Assembly (NCBI GenBank): GCA_903834925.1
Contig: CAILLA010000304.1
Location: 37,538-101,537 of the forward strand
DNA length: 64,000 bases
Origin: an uncultured Schlesneria sp.
GTDB taxonomy: Bacteria; Planctomycetota; Planctomycetia; Planctomycetales; Planctomycetaceae
Direction: 5' to 3'
Both the position numbers and the translations under genes were made by a program. Below are positions 1-9,590 of the stretch, in pieces (position 1 is the first letter of the stretch; each line of letters starts with the position of its first letter). The notes below the pieces were generated by a model. It was given only the letters and a program-made list of their open reading frames with translations. It ran no database searches and had not been told where the DNA came from.

Positions 1-878
1 TGCCGAATCTGCGCAGCCTTGTGGAAACGGCTTCGTATCAAGGCAAAGCGGACTTCCTGTATGGCGAGGGAACGGCATTCCGTCGTGAAGTCCAACAGGA
101 ATCCGAAGCCAGGATGCGGCAATTGATTGCCGACGTGAATGCCACGAGCCGCGAAGTCGAAATCGTGACAATGATCGGAATACCGTATTTGCAGCTGACG
201 CGTCTGGTCCAGCAAAGCCGATTCGATCTCGTTCTGGCCGGAACGCGTGGAATGGCGAACTGGGAACAATTCTTTGTGGGTAGCACTTCAAAACGCCTGA
301 TCCGAGATTGCCCGGCATCTGTCTGGATCGTCAAGGGAGAAGATGTGAAACCGCCGAATGCAGTCCTTGCTGCAACGGACTTTTCCGACGCAAGCCGCAA
401 AGCGGTGTTGGAGGGACTACGGATTGCCAACCAGGCTTCCGCAGATTTTCACCTTGTCCACGTCATCGATTCGATGGATGTGGCCGAAGAGATTTTCAGC
501 AAGATTCCGGATGGAGGATCTCTTCGGCGCGAGATCAACGAAGAAGCCACGCGCCGATTGGACACGTTTGTTAAATCCCTGCATATCAATCGTGAAAGTA
601 TCAAACAGCATTTGACCTTTGGAACACCCTGGCAAGAAGTGGGTCGTCTCGCAAAGCATTTGAAGGTCGACCTGATCGTGATGGGGACGATCGGACGGAG
701 CGGAATCAAGGGAATGCTGCTCGGCAACACAGCAGAAAAGATTTTGGACACCTGTGATTGCAGCATCCTGACGGTGAAGCCAGAGGATTTCGTATCACCG
801 ATCTTGCCGGGATTTGGGCCGCTTTATCCGGATCAGAATGGTGATGTTTCAAATGTGAAATCGACGGAAGAGACGTGA
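1..878 (+). CDS. Tandem universal stress protein (UspA), 5' partial
   Basis: The reading frame is open from base 3 to the stop at 878, so the true start probably lies left of the window. About 290 residues are visible. They comprise the C-terminal part of one Usp domain (ending near CPASVWIVKG) and a complete second one, beginning with an AATDFSDAS strand and ending with the nucleotide-binding type motif GTIGRSGIKGMLLGNTAEKIL. Usp proteins are cytoplasmic, bind ATP or act as stress modulators, and are often duplicated like this. The gene lies just ahead of a P-type ATPase and a cardiolipin synthase on the same strand, which suggests a membrane-stress group. A GTG at 21 is the first start codon seen, but it would leave the first domain without its N-terminal beta strand, so I do not favour it. 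Family assignment is secure; the specific role is unknown. Confidence 0.9.
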   Translation, partial: PNLRSLVETASYQGKADFLYGEGTAFRREVQQESEARMRQLIADVNATSREVEIVTMIGIPYLQLTRLVQQSRFDLVLAGTRGMANWEQFFVGSTSKRLIRDCPASVWIVKGEDVKPPNAVLAATDFSDASRKAVLEGLRIANQASADFHLVHVIDSMDVAEEIFSKIPDGGSLRREINEEATRRLDTFVKSLHINRESIKQHLTFGTPWQEVGRLAKHLKVDLIVMGTIGRSGIKGMLLGNTAEKILDTCDCSILTVKPEDFVSPILPGFGPLYPDQNGDVSNVKSTEET

Positions 879-897
879 TTTGAAGTCACGTTTGCGA

Positions 898-921
898 AAA
901 TGCCGTGCCGCTTCGGCATTT
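898..921 (+). terminator. Hairpin after the Usp gene, possible weak terminator
   Basis: AAATGCCG pairs with CGGCATTT around a short loop, followed a few bases later by a short T run (CCCTTTTTGC). It sits 20 bases after the Usp stop codon and before the most likely ATPase start at 969. The same GCCGCTTCGGC core recurs as a palindrome inside the kinase gene at 6117-6135, so this may be a small repeat rather than a dedicated terminator. Confidence 0.35.
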
Positions 922-968
922 GCTACCCCTTTTTGCTTTTGGTCGACGGATGTCGAAGGCCCCGCCAG

Positions 969-3410
969 ATGATGACTGCCCAACCTTTTTTTGGACTGAC
1001 CACGGAACAAGTCGAGATACGTCTCCGCCAGGGTCAGTCGAATCGCAAGTCCCGTCACGATCGATTTCAATATGCGCAGATCGTCTTCGAAAACGTCTTC
1101 ACGTTGTTCAACGCCTGCGTGGTGCCAGCTGCAATCGCACTTCTGATACTGCATGACGTGCGTGGCGCGATTGCTGTCAGTGGCATGGCAATCGTCAATA
1201 CGTCGATCGGTCTGTTTCAAGAAATTGTGACGAAACGGCGACTGGAAAAGCTGATCATTCGGGGAGAGCCGAAAGTCCGTGTCGTGCGCAACGGACAAAT
1301 TCAGGAAATCCCTTCCCGTGAGGTTGTGCTTGGCGACCATCTCGTCTTGGCGGCAGGCGAAATGGTTGTCGCTGACGGATCGCTTCTCGATGCAAAATTT
1401 CTTGAGATGGACGAGGCGCTGCTTACGGGCGAATCTGACCCGGTCCGTCGAAACATCGGCGACAACGTGCTTTCTGGCGGAATCTGTGTAACGGGCGAGG
1501 GAATTTATCAGGTGGATCGTGTCGGCGACGAGACATACACGAGCCGGACGGCCGTGGAAGCCCGACATTATCGATATGTGGCAAGTTCGATGACGCGAAT
1601 GATCAATCGGCTGGTCAAGATTCTTTCCTTCACGGCGATCGGTCTTTCGTTATTGAGCGTCGGGCTCTGCTTCCTGCATGCCCTGACAAAGACCGAATCG
1701 GTTCAGATGATTGCTGCAACGATTACTTCGATTGTCCCTCAAGGAATGGTTTTGATGGCAACCATCGCCTTTACGCTGAGTGCGGTACGAATGGCCAAAC
1801 GCGGCGCATTATTTCAGAGATTGAGCGCCGTGGAATCGATGGCGTCTGTGGACGTTCTTTGCCTGGACAAGACCGGTACGCTCACGACAAATCGACTACG
1901 ACTGGACCGCGTTCAGGTTCTTGCGAAAGATCTTTCGGAGGCGGAAGTGCGGCGGCGGCTTAGTCTTTTCGCCTGGGCTTCTGTCGACCAGCGGGATCGT
2001 GGATTGCGAGCACTCCGCGAAGCTCTCGGCAAAGAGGAGTCCAAGTTACTTGATCAAATCCAGTTTCAGTCACGGAATCGTTATAGCGCCGTGCGAGTCT
2101 GTGACGGAAGCGACGAACGGACGCTTGTGTTCGGCGCGTTTGAAGCGCTTTCCAGCCGATTCGAGGTGTCTGATGACGGACGTTGGGAAGCGGAATGGAA
2201 AGGACTTCTACCGTCCGGGCTGCGTATTCTGTTATTCGCCGAGTCGCAACTGAGTAGGCCGCTATCAGATGTCCTTGAAGGTCACCGACTGCGTCCACTC
2301 GCATTTGTTTGCTTCAGTGATGAGATTCGCCCTGGAGTTGAGAACGTGCTGGAGAGTCTGTCGCGGCAAGGGATCGCCATCAAAGTGATCTCGGGCGATA
2401 ACCCCGAGACAGTCAGAGCCACAGTCGGCAAAATCTGGCCCCGGATTGGAGCGGAGCCGGTCGTTTCAGGAAGCGAACTTGACGCCGAGTCAGACCCGAC
2501 CGAGTTGATTCGGACTCGAAATGTGTTCGGACGTGTCTCGCCAAATCAGAAGGCACTTATTCTGCGGACGCTTCAAAAGTCAGGCCATCACGTGGCAATG
2601 ATTGGTGATGGAATCAACGACGTGTTGTCGATCAAGCTCTCTGATTTGGGGATTGCACTCGGGGAGGGAAGTCAGGCGAGTAAGGCCGTCGCGGGATTGG
2701 TACTGGTGGAAAACGATTTTTCGCTTTTGACCGAAGTCTTGGGCGAAAGTCGTCTCGTCGTTGGTAACATCCGGTGTTCAAGCAAGTTATTCCTCGTCAA
2801 GAATGTTTATTCGCTGCTCATGATTGTGTTCCTGTTTCCGGGACTTCTCGGCCTGCATTACCCGTTTCTTCCGCAGCAGGTCACCCTGCTCAATTTGCTG
2901 AGTATCGGTCTTCCCGCATTCGCTGTGGCACTCAATCGCAGGCAGGCCTCCGGCGGCTCGAAAGCCACGTTTTTCTACGAAGTCGGATGGTTCGCGCTGC
3001 GGACCGGGGCTTTGTTTGGAATCGCCGGACTGATCATTCTTTGGCTTTCAGTACACCCGTGGCAGGAGACATTGGAGACACAGCGAACCCTGCTTCTATC
3101 GGCATTAATCATGCTGGGACTCGCCGGAGTAATCCGGGCATCAATTGACGGAGAGTCGGCACCGCGCATGCCGTTGCGCATCTACTATCTCTTGGCGCTA
3201 GTCTGTTTGTCTCTCTATTTAGGGGCGATGTACATGCCCCCATCAGCGAACTTTTTCCAATTAACAGCCTTGTCATTCAGGCAGTGGTTGCGGGTCATAG
3301 GCGTTGTCGTCGTTGCGAACCTGTTTTGCACCGTCACCGACCGGCTTAGCATGGAACTCTGGCAAAAAACGTTAGGATTTTCTCAAAATGCAATCCAAGT
3401 CAACGGTTGA
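969..3410 (+). CDS. CtpE-like cation-transporting P-type ATPase
   Basis: An approximately 813-residue P-type ATPase. Visible motifs are LLTGES near residue 153 (actuator domain), the phosphorylation motif DKTGTLT with Asp300, and GDGIND near residue 546 (hinge). Membrane segments flank these, with about four more in the last 250 residues. Like the CtpE group, it has SIVPQGM in the fourth membrane helix where calcium pumps have PEGLP. It also lacks any N-terminal heavy-metal domain and has a short nucleotide-binding domain. CtpE of mycobacteria is linked to calcium uptake; here the substrate is an inference. The ATGs at 969 and 972 are preferred to the ATG at 900, because the extra residues upstream are unlike the family and lie in the hairpin. 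The gene lies between a Usp gene and a cardiolipin synthase gene. Confidence 0.85.
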   Translation: MMTAQPFFGLTTEQVEIRLRQGQSNRKSRHDRFQYAQIVFENVFTLFNACVVPAAIALLILHDVRGAIAVSGMAIVNTSIGLFQEIVTKRRLEKLIIRGEPKVRVVRNGQIQEIPSREVVLGDHLVLAAGEMVVADGSLLDAKFLEMDEALLTGESDPVRRNIGDNVLSGGICVTGEGIYQVDRVGDETYTSRTAVEARHYRYVASSMTRMINRLVKILSFTAIGLSLLSVGLCFLHALTKTESVQMIAATITSIVPQGMVLMATIAFTLSAVRMAKRGALFQRLSAVESMASVDVLCLDKTGTLTTNRLRLDRVQVLAKDLSEAEVRRRLSLFAWASVDQRDRGLRALREALGKEESKLLDQIQFQSRNRYSAVRVCDGSDERTLVFGAFEALSSRFEVSDDGRWEAEWKGLLPSGLRILLFAESQLSRPLSDVLEGHRLRPLAFVCFSDEIRPGVENVLESLSRQGIAIKVISGDNPETVRATVGKIWPRIGAEPVVSGSELDAESDPTELIRTRNVFGRVSPNQKALILRTLQKSGHHVAMIGDGINDVLSIKLSDLGIALGEGSQASKAVAGLVLVENDFSLLTEVLGESRLVVGNIRCSSKLFLVKNVYSLLMIVFLFPGLLGLHYPFLPQQVTLLNLLSIGLPAFAVALNRRQASGGSKATFFYEVGWFALRTGALFGIAGLIILWLSVHPWQETLETQRTLLLSALIMLGLAGVIRASIDGESAPRMPLRIYYLLALVCLSLYLGAMYMPPSANFFQLTALSFRQWLRVIGVVVVANLFCTVTDRLSMELWQKTLGFSQNAIQVNG

Positions 3411-3450
3411 AAAGACTTCGTAAACAATTCATCAAACTTACGGGTTTCCC

Positions 3451-4902
3451 TTGCTGCACCATCTCACTGATCACGGATTGTTTTTCACGGCGACGATTGA
3501 CCTGGTGGTCGCAATTGTCGCTTCGGCGCATGTGATTTTGACTAAGCGCGATACGCGAGCCACCATCGCCTGGGTAGGGCTGATTTGCTTAACCCCATTG
3601 ATCGGCGCTGCCTTATACTTATTGCTCGGTGTGAATCGTATTCAGCGACTTGCTCGATTGTTGCGGAGTCGTCACCAGCATCCGGAATGTTCTGAACATC
3701 AAGTCGAGTGTCCTCAGAAAATCATTGATGACACGTTCGGCCCGAATGGTGTACATCTTCGTTCTCTGATCACTCTCGGGAACGAGATTTCGAAAAAGCC
3801 GCTGTTGCCGGGGAATCGTATTCGACCGCTTCTGGATGGTGACGAAGCTTTTCCTGCCATGCTTCAGGCGATCGATGGCGCGACAAAGAGTATTTCGCTC
3901 AGTACGTACATCTTTGACAACGACAGCGTTGGCCGACTTTTTCTCGACGCATTAAAGCGGGCTGTCACTCGGAACATTGAGGTACGTGTCCTGATCGACG
4001 ATATGGGTTCCCGATACAGTTGGCCGACGATGGCCCATGCCTTGCGTCGAGCCGGGATTAACTGCGCGACGTTTATGCCACCGACATTACCCTGGAAGTT
4101 TCAGTACACGAACCTGAGAACTCATCGGAAGACACTGGTTGTGGATGGGAGCTTGGGTTCCACGGGAGGAATTAACATTCGGGAGGGGCATTGTCTGGCC
4201 TCTCACCCACGCCATCCTGTTCGTGATCTTCACTTCCAAATTGAGGGACCCGTTGTTTCACAGATTCAGGGGGTATTTGCCGACGACTGGTCGTTCTGTA
4301 CGGGTGAGGTTTTGGAAGGGCCGGCCTGGTTTCCTCAAATTGAAGCGAGAGGAAATGTGCTGGCGAGAGGTGTGCCGGACGGTCCAGACGAACACCTTGA
4401 AAGTTTTCGTCATATTTTACTCGGCGCGATCGCCTGTGCGGAATCTTCGATCATGATCGTCACCCCCTATTTTCTGCCGGATGCCTCGTTGATCGTCGCG
4501 TTGAATGTTGCCGCTTTACGAGGAATTTCTGTCGATATTATTTTGCCCGGTGAAAACAACATCCCTCTCGTCAATTGGGCCTCGACCTCGCAGCTGTGGC
4601 AGGTCGTCGATCGAGGCTGCCGTGTCTGGATATCTCCCCCTCCGTTTGACCATGCGAAGTTAGTGGTGGTGGATGACTTGTTGTCGATTATTGGCTCGTC
4701 AAACTGGGATCCACGCAGTCTACGGCTGAATTTCGAATTCAATCTGGACTGTTATGACAGCGCTTTAGCGGCCCAACTAAAAACGATCATCGGGGGCAGG
4801 ATCAGTCGAGCACGTTGTTTGACGTTGGCAGAGCTTGACGGCCGCACGCTTGGTATCAAGTTGCGCGACGGGATCGCGTGCCTGGCATCCCCTTACCTTT
4901 GA
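3451..4902 (+). CDS. cls: Cardiolipin synthase (phospholipase D family)
   Basis: A 483-residue protein with the standard bacterial Cls plan: two N-terminal membrane helices (about residues 12-32 and 40-60) and two PLD catalytic motifs, HRKTLVVDG at His225 and HAKLVVVDD at His401. Each motif is followed by the G-S-x-N or GSTGG element of the HKD family. Cls enzymes condense phosphatidylglycerol, or PG with PE, into cardiolipin at the inner membrane. The start is a TTG at 3451, chosen because the first membrane helix follows directly; there is no clear Shine-Dalgarno, so it is uncertain. The gene starts 40 bases after the P-type ATPase and is probably co-transcribed with it. Length matches the family. 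Confidence 0.9.
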   Translation: MLHHLTDHGLFFTATIDLVVAIVASAHVILTKRDTRATIAWVGLICLTPLIGAALYLLLGVNRIQRLARLLRSRHQHPECSEHQVECPQKIIDDTFGPNGVHLRSLITLGNEISKKPLLPGNRIRPLLDGDEAFPAMLQAIDGATKSISLSTYIFDNDSVGRLFLDALKRAVTRNIEVRVLIDDMGSRYSWPTMAHALRRAGINCATFMPPTLPWKFQYTNLRTHRKTLVVDGSLGSTGGINIREGHCLASHPRHPVRDLHFQIEGPVVSQIQGVFADDWSFCTGEVLEGPAWFPQIEARGNVLARGVPDGPDEHLESFRHILLGAIACAESSIMIVTPYFLPDASLIVALNVAALRGISVDIILPGENNIPLVNWASTSQLWQVVDRGCRVWISPPPFDHAKLVVVDDLLSIIGSSNWDPRSLRLNFEFNLDCYDSALAAQLKTIIGGRISRARCLTLAELDGRTLGIKLRDGIACLASPYL

Positions 4903-5179
4903 AAACCGAATCTTTGAAACGCGATTCTGGCCTCTTTTGGCGAACTTAACCGAGTGCCAACTTGAAATCGTAAAGATTACGGGTATCGTACAAGAACATT
5001 TCGCGACGTGATGGGATCTAAAATGAGATTTTGCGGCCACAGGCGATATCGTCCCCAAACATTGTGGTCAAAAATTACCAGCATTCCGCAGTCTCGCCGG
5101 TGAAAATCTGATCCTTACTGGAAAAAAATGTGGCGGATCGTGAGCGAGAATTCGACTCTTATCGTTGTGGGAATGGCTC

Positions 5180-5791
5180 ATGGCCGATCATGCTTCTGAG
5201 ACAGACCCACAGGCGGAACATGTTTCCGATCGGTCGTTGATCAGGAGACTTCGAACGGGAAGTCAGGATGCGGCAACGCAGCTTTATCTGAGATATGCCC
5301 GGCGGTTGCATGGACTCAGCGCGGCGAAATGTTCACCAGACTTGGCCGCACGGGTGGACTCAGACGACATCGTTCAATCTGTGTTTCGCACATTTTTTCG
5401 ACGAGTAGAAAAAGGAGACTATGACGTTCCAGATGGCGAGGATTTATGGAAGCTGTTCCTGGTGATTGGGCTGAACAAGATTCAAACGGCAGGTACGTTT
5501 CATCGTGCGTCGAAACGAGATGTGCGTGCATCCCAAGGTAGCGACCGACTTGATCAGGATTCTGAGGCCGTCGGAACGTCCGACGAAACCTCGATGAGTA
5601 TTTTGCAGATGTCGATCGATGAAGTTCTTGAGGGGCTGTCGCAGACACACAAAGACATTGTTCATTTGCGAGTCGAAGGGCATGAGGTTGCCGAAATTGC
5701 CGCGCGACTTGGGCGATCGAAGCGGTCCGTTGAACGTATCCTACAAGCCCTACGAAAGCAGATGCAGCGATTGATTCACGAGGACGAATGA
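5180..5791 (+). CDS. ECF-type RNA polymerase sigma factor
   Basis: A 203-residue ECF sigma-70 factor. Region 2 is visible at about residues 20-85 (LIRRLRTGSQDAATQLYLRY ... DSDDIVQSVFRTFFRRV). Region 4 is at about 140-200, with a helix-turn-helix read as VAEIAARLGRSKRSVERIL. Planctomycetes carry many such factors paired with large Ser/Thr kinases, and here the kinase gene starts two bases after this stop codon. The kinase may therefore control the sigma factor or its anti-sigma partner; no anti-sigma factor gene is present. ATG 5180 is chosen over an in-frame TTG at 5165. No promoter recognisable as its own target was seen. Confidence 0.93.
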   Translation: MADHASETDPQAEHVSDRSLIRRLRTGSQDAATQLYLRYARRLHGLSAAKCSPDLAARVDSDDIVQSVFRTFFRRVEKGDYDVPDGEDLWKLFLVIGLNKIQTAGTFHRASKRDVRASQGSDRLDQDSEAVGTSDETSMSILQMSIDEVLEGLSQTHKDIVHLRVEGHEVAEIAARLGRSKRSVERILQALRKQMQRLIHEDE

Positions 5792-5792
5792 C

Positions 5793-8357
5793 ATGCTGAG
5801 TGAGGTCATCGATCATGGATGGTTGCAGGTTGACGAATTGATCGAGGCATTTGAACGTGCCTGGGCGAACGATGCGGCTCCAGAGATTATGAATTTTCTT
5901 CCGGTGCCTGACCACCCTCAGCGGCGTGAGACGCTGCTCGAATTAATTCGAGTTGATCTTGAATTACGTTGGCAACATGGATGTCCGATAACGCTCGACG
6001 ACTATCGCATCAAGTTTCCCCAGTTACTCAGCAATTCCGAGTCATTCAGCCTGATTGCATTCGAGGAGTTTCGGGCGCGACGGAATTCGGGAGAGTCGGT
6101 CATGCCGGCTGAATACGAATGCCGCTTCGGCATTCGCACCGACAGATGGCCGATGATGTCAGTCAAGCGTAAACATCCCGAACCTTTTGCGTCGACGAAG
6201 TGTGTGGCCGTAAGTCCGCGCCCAAGCGGGCTCAATTCATCTGGCGGCAAGGCATTTCCGGAAGTCGGCACCGAATTGTTGAGTTTTTTATTGGAAAGTG
6301 AACTTGGTCGTGGCGCTTTCAGTCGCGTTTACTTAGCGAAGCAACGCGATCTTGCCAATCGATTGGTCGTGCTGAAGATTTCTGCTGAATCGTTTGCCGA
6401 AGCGGACAAAATCGCTCAGCTTCAGCATGCAAATATTGTCCCGATTTACTCGGTTCATCGATTGGGAAACCTATCGGCTGTTTGCATACCCTATTTCGGA
6501 GCTGCAACCTTAGCCGATGTCGTCAGCGAGATTCACGGATTAAGTTGTTCTCCTCAATCAGGGCGCGCTATCGTCGAAACGCTAAAGGCTTGTGCTCGTC
6601 GGACACAGCTGAAGGACCGTCGAGTGGCATTGAATCAAGATGCCTTTCAGAAACACGCGTTACTTGATGATTCCGATTGGGATCACACGAAGGGTTCGGG
6701 CTACGAGGGGCGACTGAAGTCCCTGTCTGACTTGAGCTATGTTGAAGCCGTTCTATGGATCGGCGCGAAACTGGCTGATGGACTCAGTCACGCTCACGAG
6801 AGAGGCATTCTTCATTGTGATTTGAAGCCGGCGAACGTCCTTCTGGCTGACGATGGCGAACCCATGATTCTGGACTTCAATTTGTCAGAAGACTTGAAGC
6901 AAAGCATCAATGATCGCGAGATGCACGTTGGCGGCACAATTTCGTACATGGCTCCCGAACAGATCTACGCGCTTCAACATCGGACTCGAAGCGGCGATGC
7001 TCGCAGCGATGTTTACTCGCTGGGAGTGATTTTGTTTGAGCTATTATCCGGCCGATACCCGTTCCCGATTCGCAAGGGTTCTTCACTCAACGAGACTCTT
7101 ACGGCGATGCTTCATGATCGCAAGCAATCGCCGCAGAAGGTGCGCTCGATTAATCCCGAGGCGACGCCAGCGGTCGAATCTATCATTCAGCGCTGCCTTT
7201 GCGCCGATCTATTACATCGTTATCAAAGCGCTGCTGAGCTTCACGAAGATCTTGAACGACACTTGAAACAACTTCCGCTTCGCTACGCTCGCGAGCCATC
7301 CCTGGTTGAGCGAGCCCGCAAATGGACGCGTCGACATTCGCGGTTGACGTCGATTATTGGCGTCCTGCTGTTGGTATTGATAATTTCGTTTGCCTTTCAG
7401 ATTCATCAGAAGCGTTTACGCGTACGTGCCGCTGAAGCCGAAATCCGTGACTTGATGCAGGCCGGCCAACAGGCCCTTGACGATGACAACGCTGAAGTTG
7501 CACACGGACGGATTTTATCCGCATGGATGAAAGTCCAAGCGGAACCTTCACTGATCGACGACCAGCTTTACGTCGCTGGCTGGTTGGAACACAGCCGTAA
7601 GGCTGTGGTCCAAAGAAAATGGAGACAGCGCGTCCCGCCTCGTGAATTTGACGATCGGCGAGACGAGGCATTGCTTCTCAGCCTGCTCCTTGAACAGCCT
7701 GCCGAGCAGCAGCTTTCGATTGCACGGGAAGCAATTCACGCAGCAACCAGTTTTACGATTCCTGGAGATCCTGGTTGGACGCACGAACGAGAACAACTCA
7801 TGCTTGTCGAAGTCGACCTTATTGAACTCGAGTCAGGTCCAGAACAAGCACTAAAGCACCTGGACGCTACGAGCGAGTTTTCATCACGACTGTTTTATCA
7901 GCGGCGGGCTGTGTTGCTTCAGCAATTGGGTCGCAGCAGTGAGTCCGAGCAAGTTTCGCACAAAGCCAACATGTTTCCGCCGGATGAAGCGGTAGACGAA
8001 ATCTTGAATGGGATTGCCCGAGCACGTCGTCGAGAGTTTGACGCGGCACTCCAGAACTTTGAACATGTTTTGGATCGACAGCCAGATTTGTTTATTGCGA
8101 GACTGTTTCAGGCCATCTGCTTTTTGAAACTAAACCGGCCACAGGAAGCCAAAGTGGCGTTAACCGCGTGCATCGCTCAGCGGCCGTCCTTTATGTGGAG
8201 TCATTTTTTCCGGAGCCAAGTGAGTGCGGCGCTGGGGGACGAAAAAGCTGCTATCGTCGATCTTCAGCGCGTCCTCGGCATGAAACCATCGGCGCCGCTC
8301 GAGCGCGCGGCTCTCGATAAAATGCAATTGGTTCGCTCGCAATTGAAGTTCCCTTAA
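5793..8357 (+). CDS. Membrane Ser/Thr protein kinase with TPR-like C-terminus
   Basis: An 854-residue protein starting one base after the sigma-factor stop, so translation is probably coupled. After about 160 residues of unclear N-terminal region comes a kinase domain: glycine-rich loop LGRGAFSRVYLAK, VLKIS lysine, HCDLKPANVLL with catalytic Asp343, and an activation loop starting DFN rather than DFG, then SYMAPEQ and SDVYSLGVILFELLSGRYPF. One membrane helix follows (about 515-540). The last 300 residues are helical and repeat-like, consistent with TPRs that bind partners outside the cytoplasm. The order sigma factor, kinase, TPR is common in planctomycetes. The DFN triplet keeps the metal-binding Asp, so activity is still expected. 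Substrates are unknown. Confidence 0.9.
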   Translation: MLSEVIDHGWLQVDELIEAFERAWANDAAPEIMNFLPVPDHPQRRETLLELIRVDLELRWQHGCPITLDDYRIKFPQLLSNSESFSLIAFEEFRARRNSGESVMPAEYECRFGIRTDRWPMMSVKRKHPEPFASTKCVAVSPRPSGLNSSGGKAFPEVGTELLSFLLESELGRGAFSRVYLAKQRDLANRLVVLKISAESFAEADKIAQLQHANIVPIYSVHRLGNLSAVCIPYFGAATLADVVSEIHGLSCSPQSGRAIVETLKACARRTQLKDRRVALNQDAFQKHALLDDSDWDHTKGSGYEGRLKSLSDLSYVEAVLWIGAKLADGLSHAHERGILHCDLKPANVLLADDGEPMILDFNLSEDLKQSINDREMHVGGTISYMAPEQIYALQHRTRSGDARSDVYSLGVILFELLSGRYPFPIRKGSSLNETLTAMLHDRKQSPQKVRSINPEATPAVESIIQRCLCADLLHRYQSAAELHEDLERHLKQLPLRYAREPSLVERARKWTRRHSRLTSIIGVLLLVLIISFAFQIHQKRLRVRAAEAEIRDLMQAGQQALDDDNAEVAHGRILSAWMKVQAEPSLIDDQLYVAGWLEHSRKAVVQRKWRQRVPPREFDDRRDEALLLSLLLEQPAEQQLSIAREAIHAATSFTIPGDPGWTHEREQLMLVEVDLIELESGPEQALKHLDATSEFSSRLFYQRRAVLLQQLGRSSESEQVSHKANMFPPDEAVDEILNGIARARRREFDAALQNFEHVLDRQPDLFIARLFQAICFLKLNRPQEAKVALTACIAQRPSFMWSHFFRSQVSAALGDEKAAIVDLQRVLGMKPSAPLERAALDKMQLVRSQLKFP

Positions 8358-8407
8358 GGCAAGCTGTGTTCGAAACGGTTATGAACCTCTCAGCGAAATG
8401 ATGCGAA

Positions 8408-9349
8408 ATGATCAACTCGAGCTCTTTCCGTCGGAACTCAAAAAACGCTGTTGTGACAGTGGAAATGCTATGCGTACCACGCGCTGGATTCACGTTGATT
8501 GAGGTTCTTGTCGTGATTGCGATTGTAGGGGCCCTGTTGGCGATCCTACTTCCCGCCGTGCAGCACTCTCGCGAGGCGTCTCGGAAAATTCAGTGCAAGA
8601 ATAACATGCGAAATGTCGGGCTCGCATGTCTGACCTTTCATGAAAGCTACAGCTATTTTCCAAGAAATACGATTCGTCCCCGCGGGGTCACTCAAATCAA
8701 TGGGCAGCCCCCCGGCAACCTTTGGGAATGGAAAAGCGGCACATTTGAATCGTGGTACCGTCAGATCATGCCTTTCATCGCACATCGAAATGTGATTGCA
8801 CAAGATGCGGTTCTGGTGATGGGCTGTCCTTCCGATCCGCGCGGCCCAGGTTACAAGATCCCGACATACGGCTTTGCCTGGTATGTTGGCGTATATTCCA
8901 ATGAAACTTCGGAAAACAACGGGATTATTGTGGATGACTCCGATTTGAACGAACCGATCACCATCCCAATTTCGTCCGTACGGGATGGGGCAAGTAATAC
9001 CCTCATGCTTGCTGAGCGACCTCCACCGGCCAATGGACACTGGGGATGGTGGGACTCCAAATGTTGCACACAAGACACCATCTCACCGATTGTCGGCGGC
9101 AATGATAGTTACGGCTACGGGATTTTTGGGGAATGTCCAGAGCCGGCGTATTATCGACCTGGCAACGTACAGGATAATTGTGCCTTCAATTCACTATCGT
9201 CGTTCCACTCCGGGGGAGGCAATTTCTGTATGGCGGATGGAAGCGTACGAACAATTGCCTATGACGTTGCCAATGTGATGTGTGGCAAAACGACGCTGCT
9301 GGAAGCGCTCACCTCTCGAAACGGTGCGGAAGTGATTTCCGACTTTTAG
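8408..9349 (+). CDS. DUF1559 prepilin-like secreted protein
   Basis: A 313-residue member of the planctomycete DUF1559 family. A type IV pilin-like signal is visible as AG/FTLIEVLVVIAIVGALLAILLP: Gly27 at the expected prepilin peptidase cleavage site and Glu32 at position +5 of the mature protein. The following family hallmarks are present: SREASRKIQCKNNMRNVGLA, an internal aromatic-rich region, and the C-terminal FHSGGGNFCMADGSVR box. Members are thought to be pseudopilin-like envelope proteins; their job is not established. The gene begins 50 bases after the kinase stop. The ATG at 8408 leaves a slightly long leader before the prepilin motif, which is usual for this family. Confidence 0.9.
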   Translation: MINSSSFRRNSKNAVVTVEMLCVPRAGFTLIEVLVVIAIVGALLAILLPAVQHSREASRKIQCKNNMRNVGLACLTFHESYSYFPRNTIRPRGVTQINGQPPGNLWEWKSGTFESWYRQIMPFIAHRNVIAQDAVLVMGCPSDPRGPGYKIPTYGFAWYVGVYSNETSENNGIIVDDSDLNEPITIPISSVRDGASNTLMLAERPPPANGHWGWWDSKCCTQDTISPIVGGNDSYGYGIFGECPEPAYYRPGNVQDNCAFNSLSSFHSGGGNFCMADGSVRTIAYDVANVMCGKTTLLEALTSRNGAEVISDF

Positions 9350-9590
9350 GCCCTCGAGTCTGACACTCCCGTGCGTCGACTTCAATTAGTACTCGCAGTG
9401 GTTTGCGCGAGAATCAATATTGCGAACTACTTCGGTTGTTTTTCTTTGATTTCGCCGATTTCCTGGCGGTTCCTTGCGACGAATTCGACTCTTCATTGTG
9501 ACGTTCGAATTCGAACTGCGTCAGCTCGAGTGAGCGAATTTACTCGTCTGTTTCTGTTTTCCGCACACCGCTATGAGAAAGAGTGAATTC

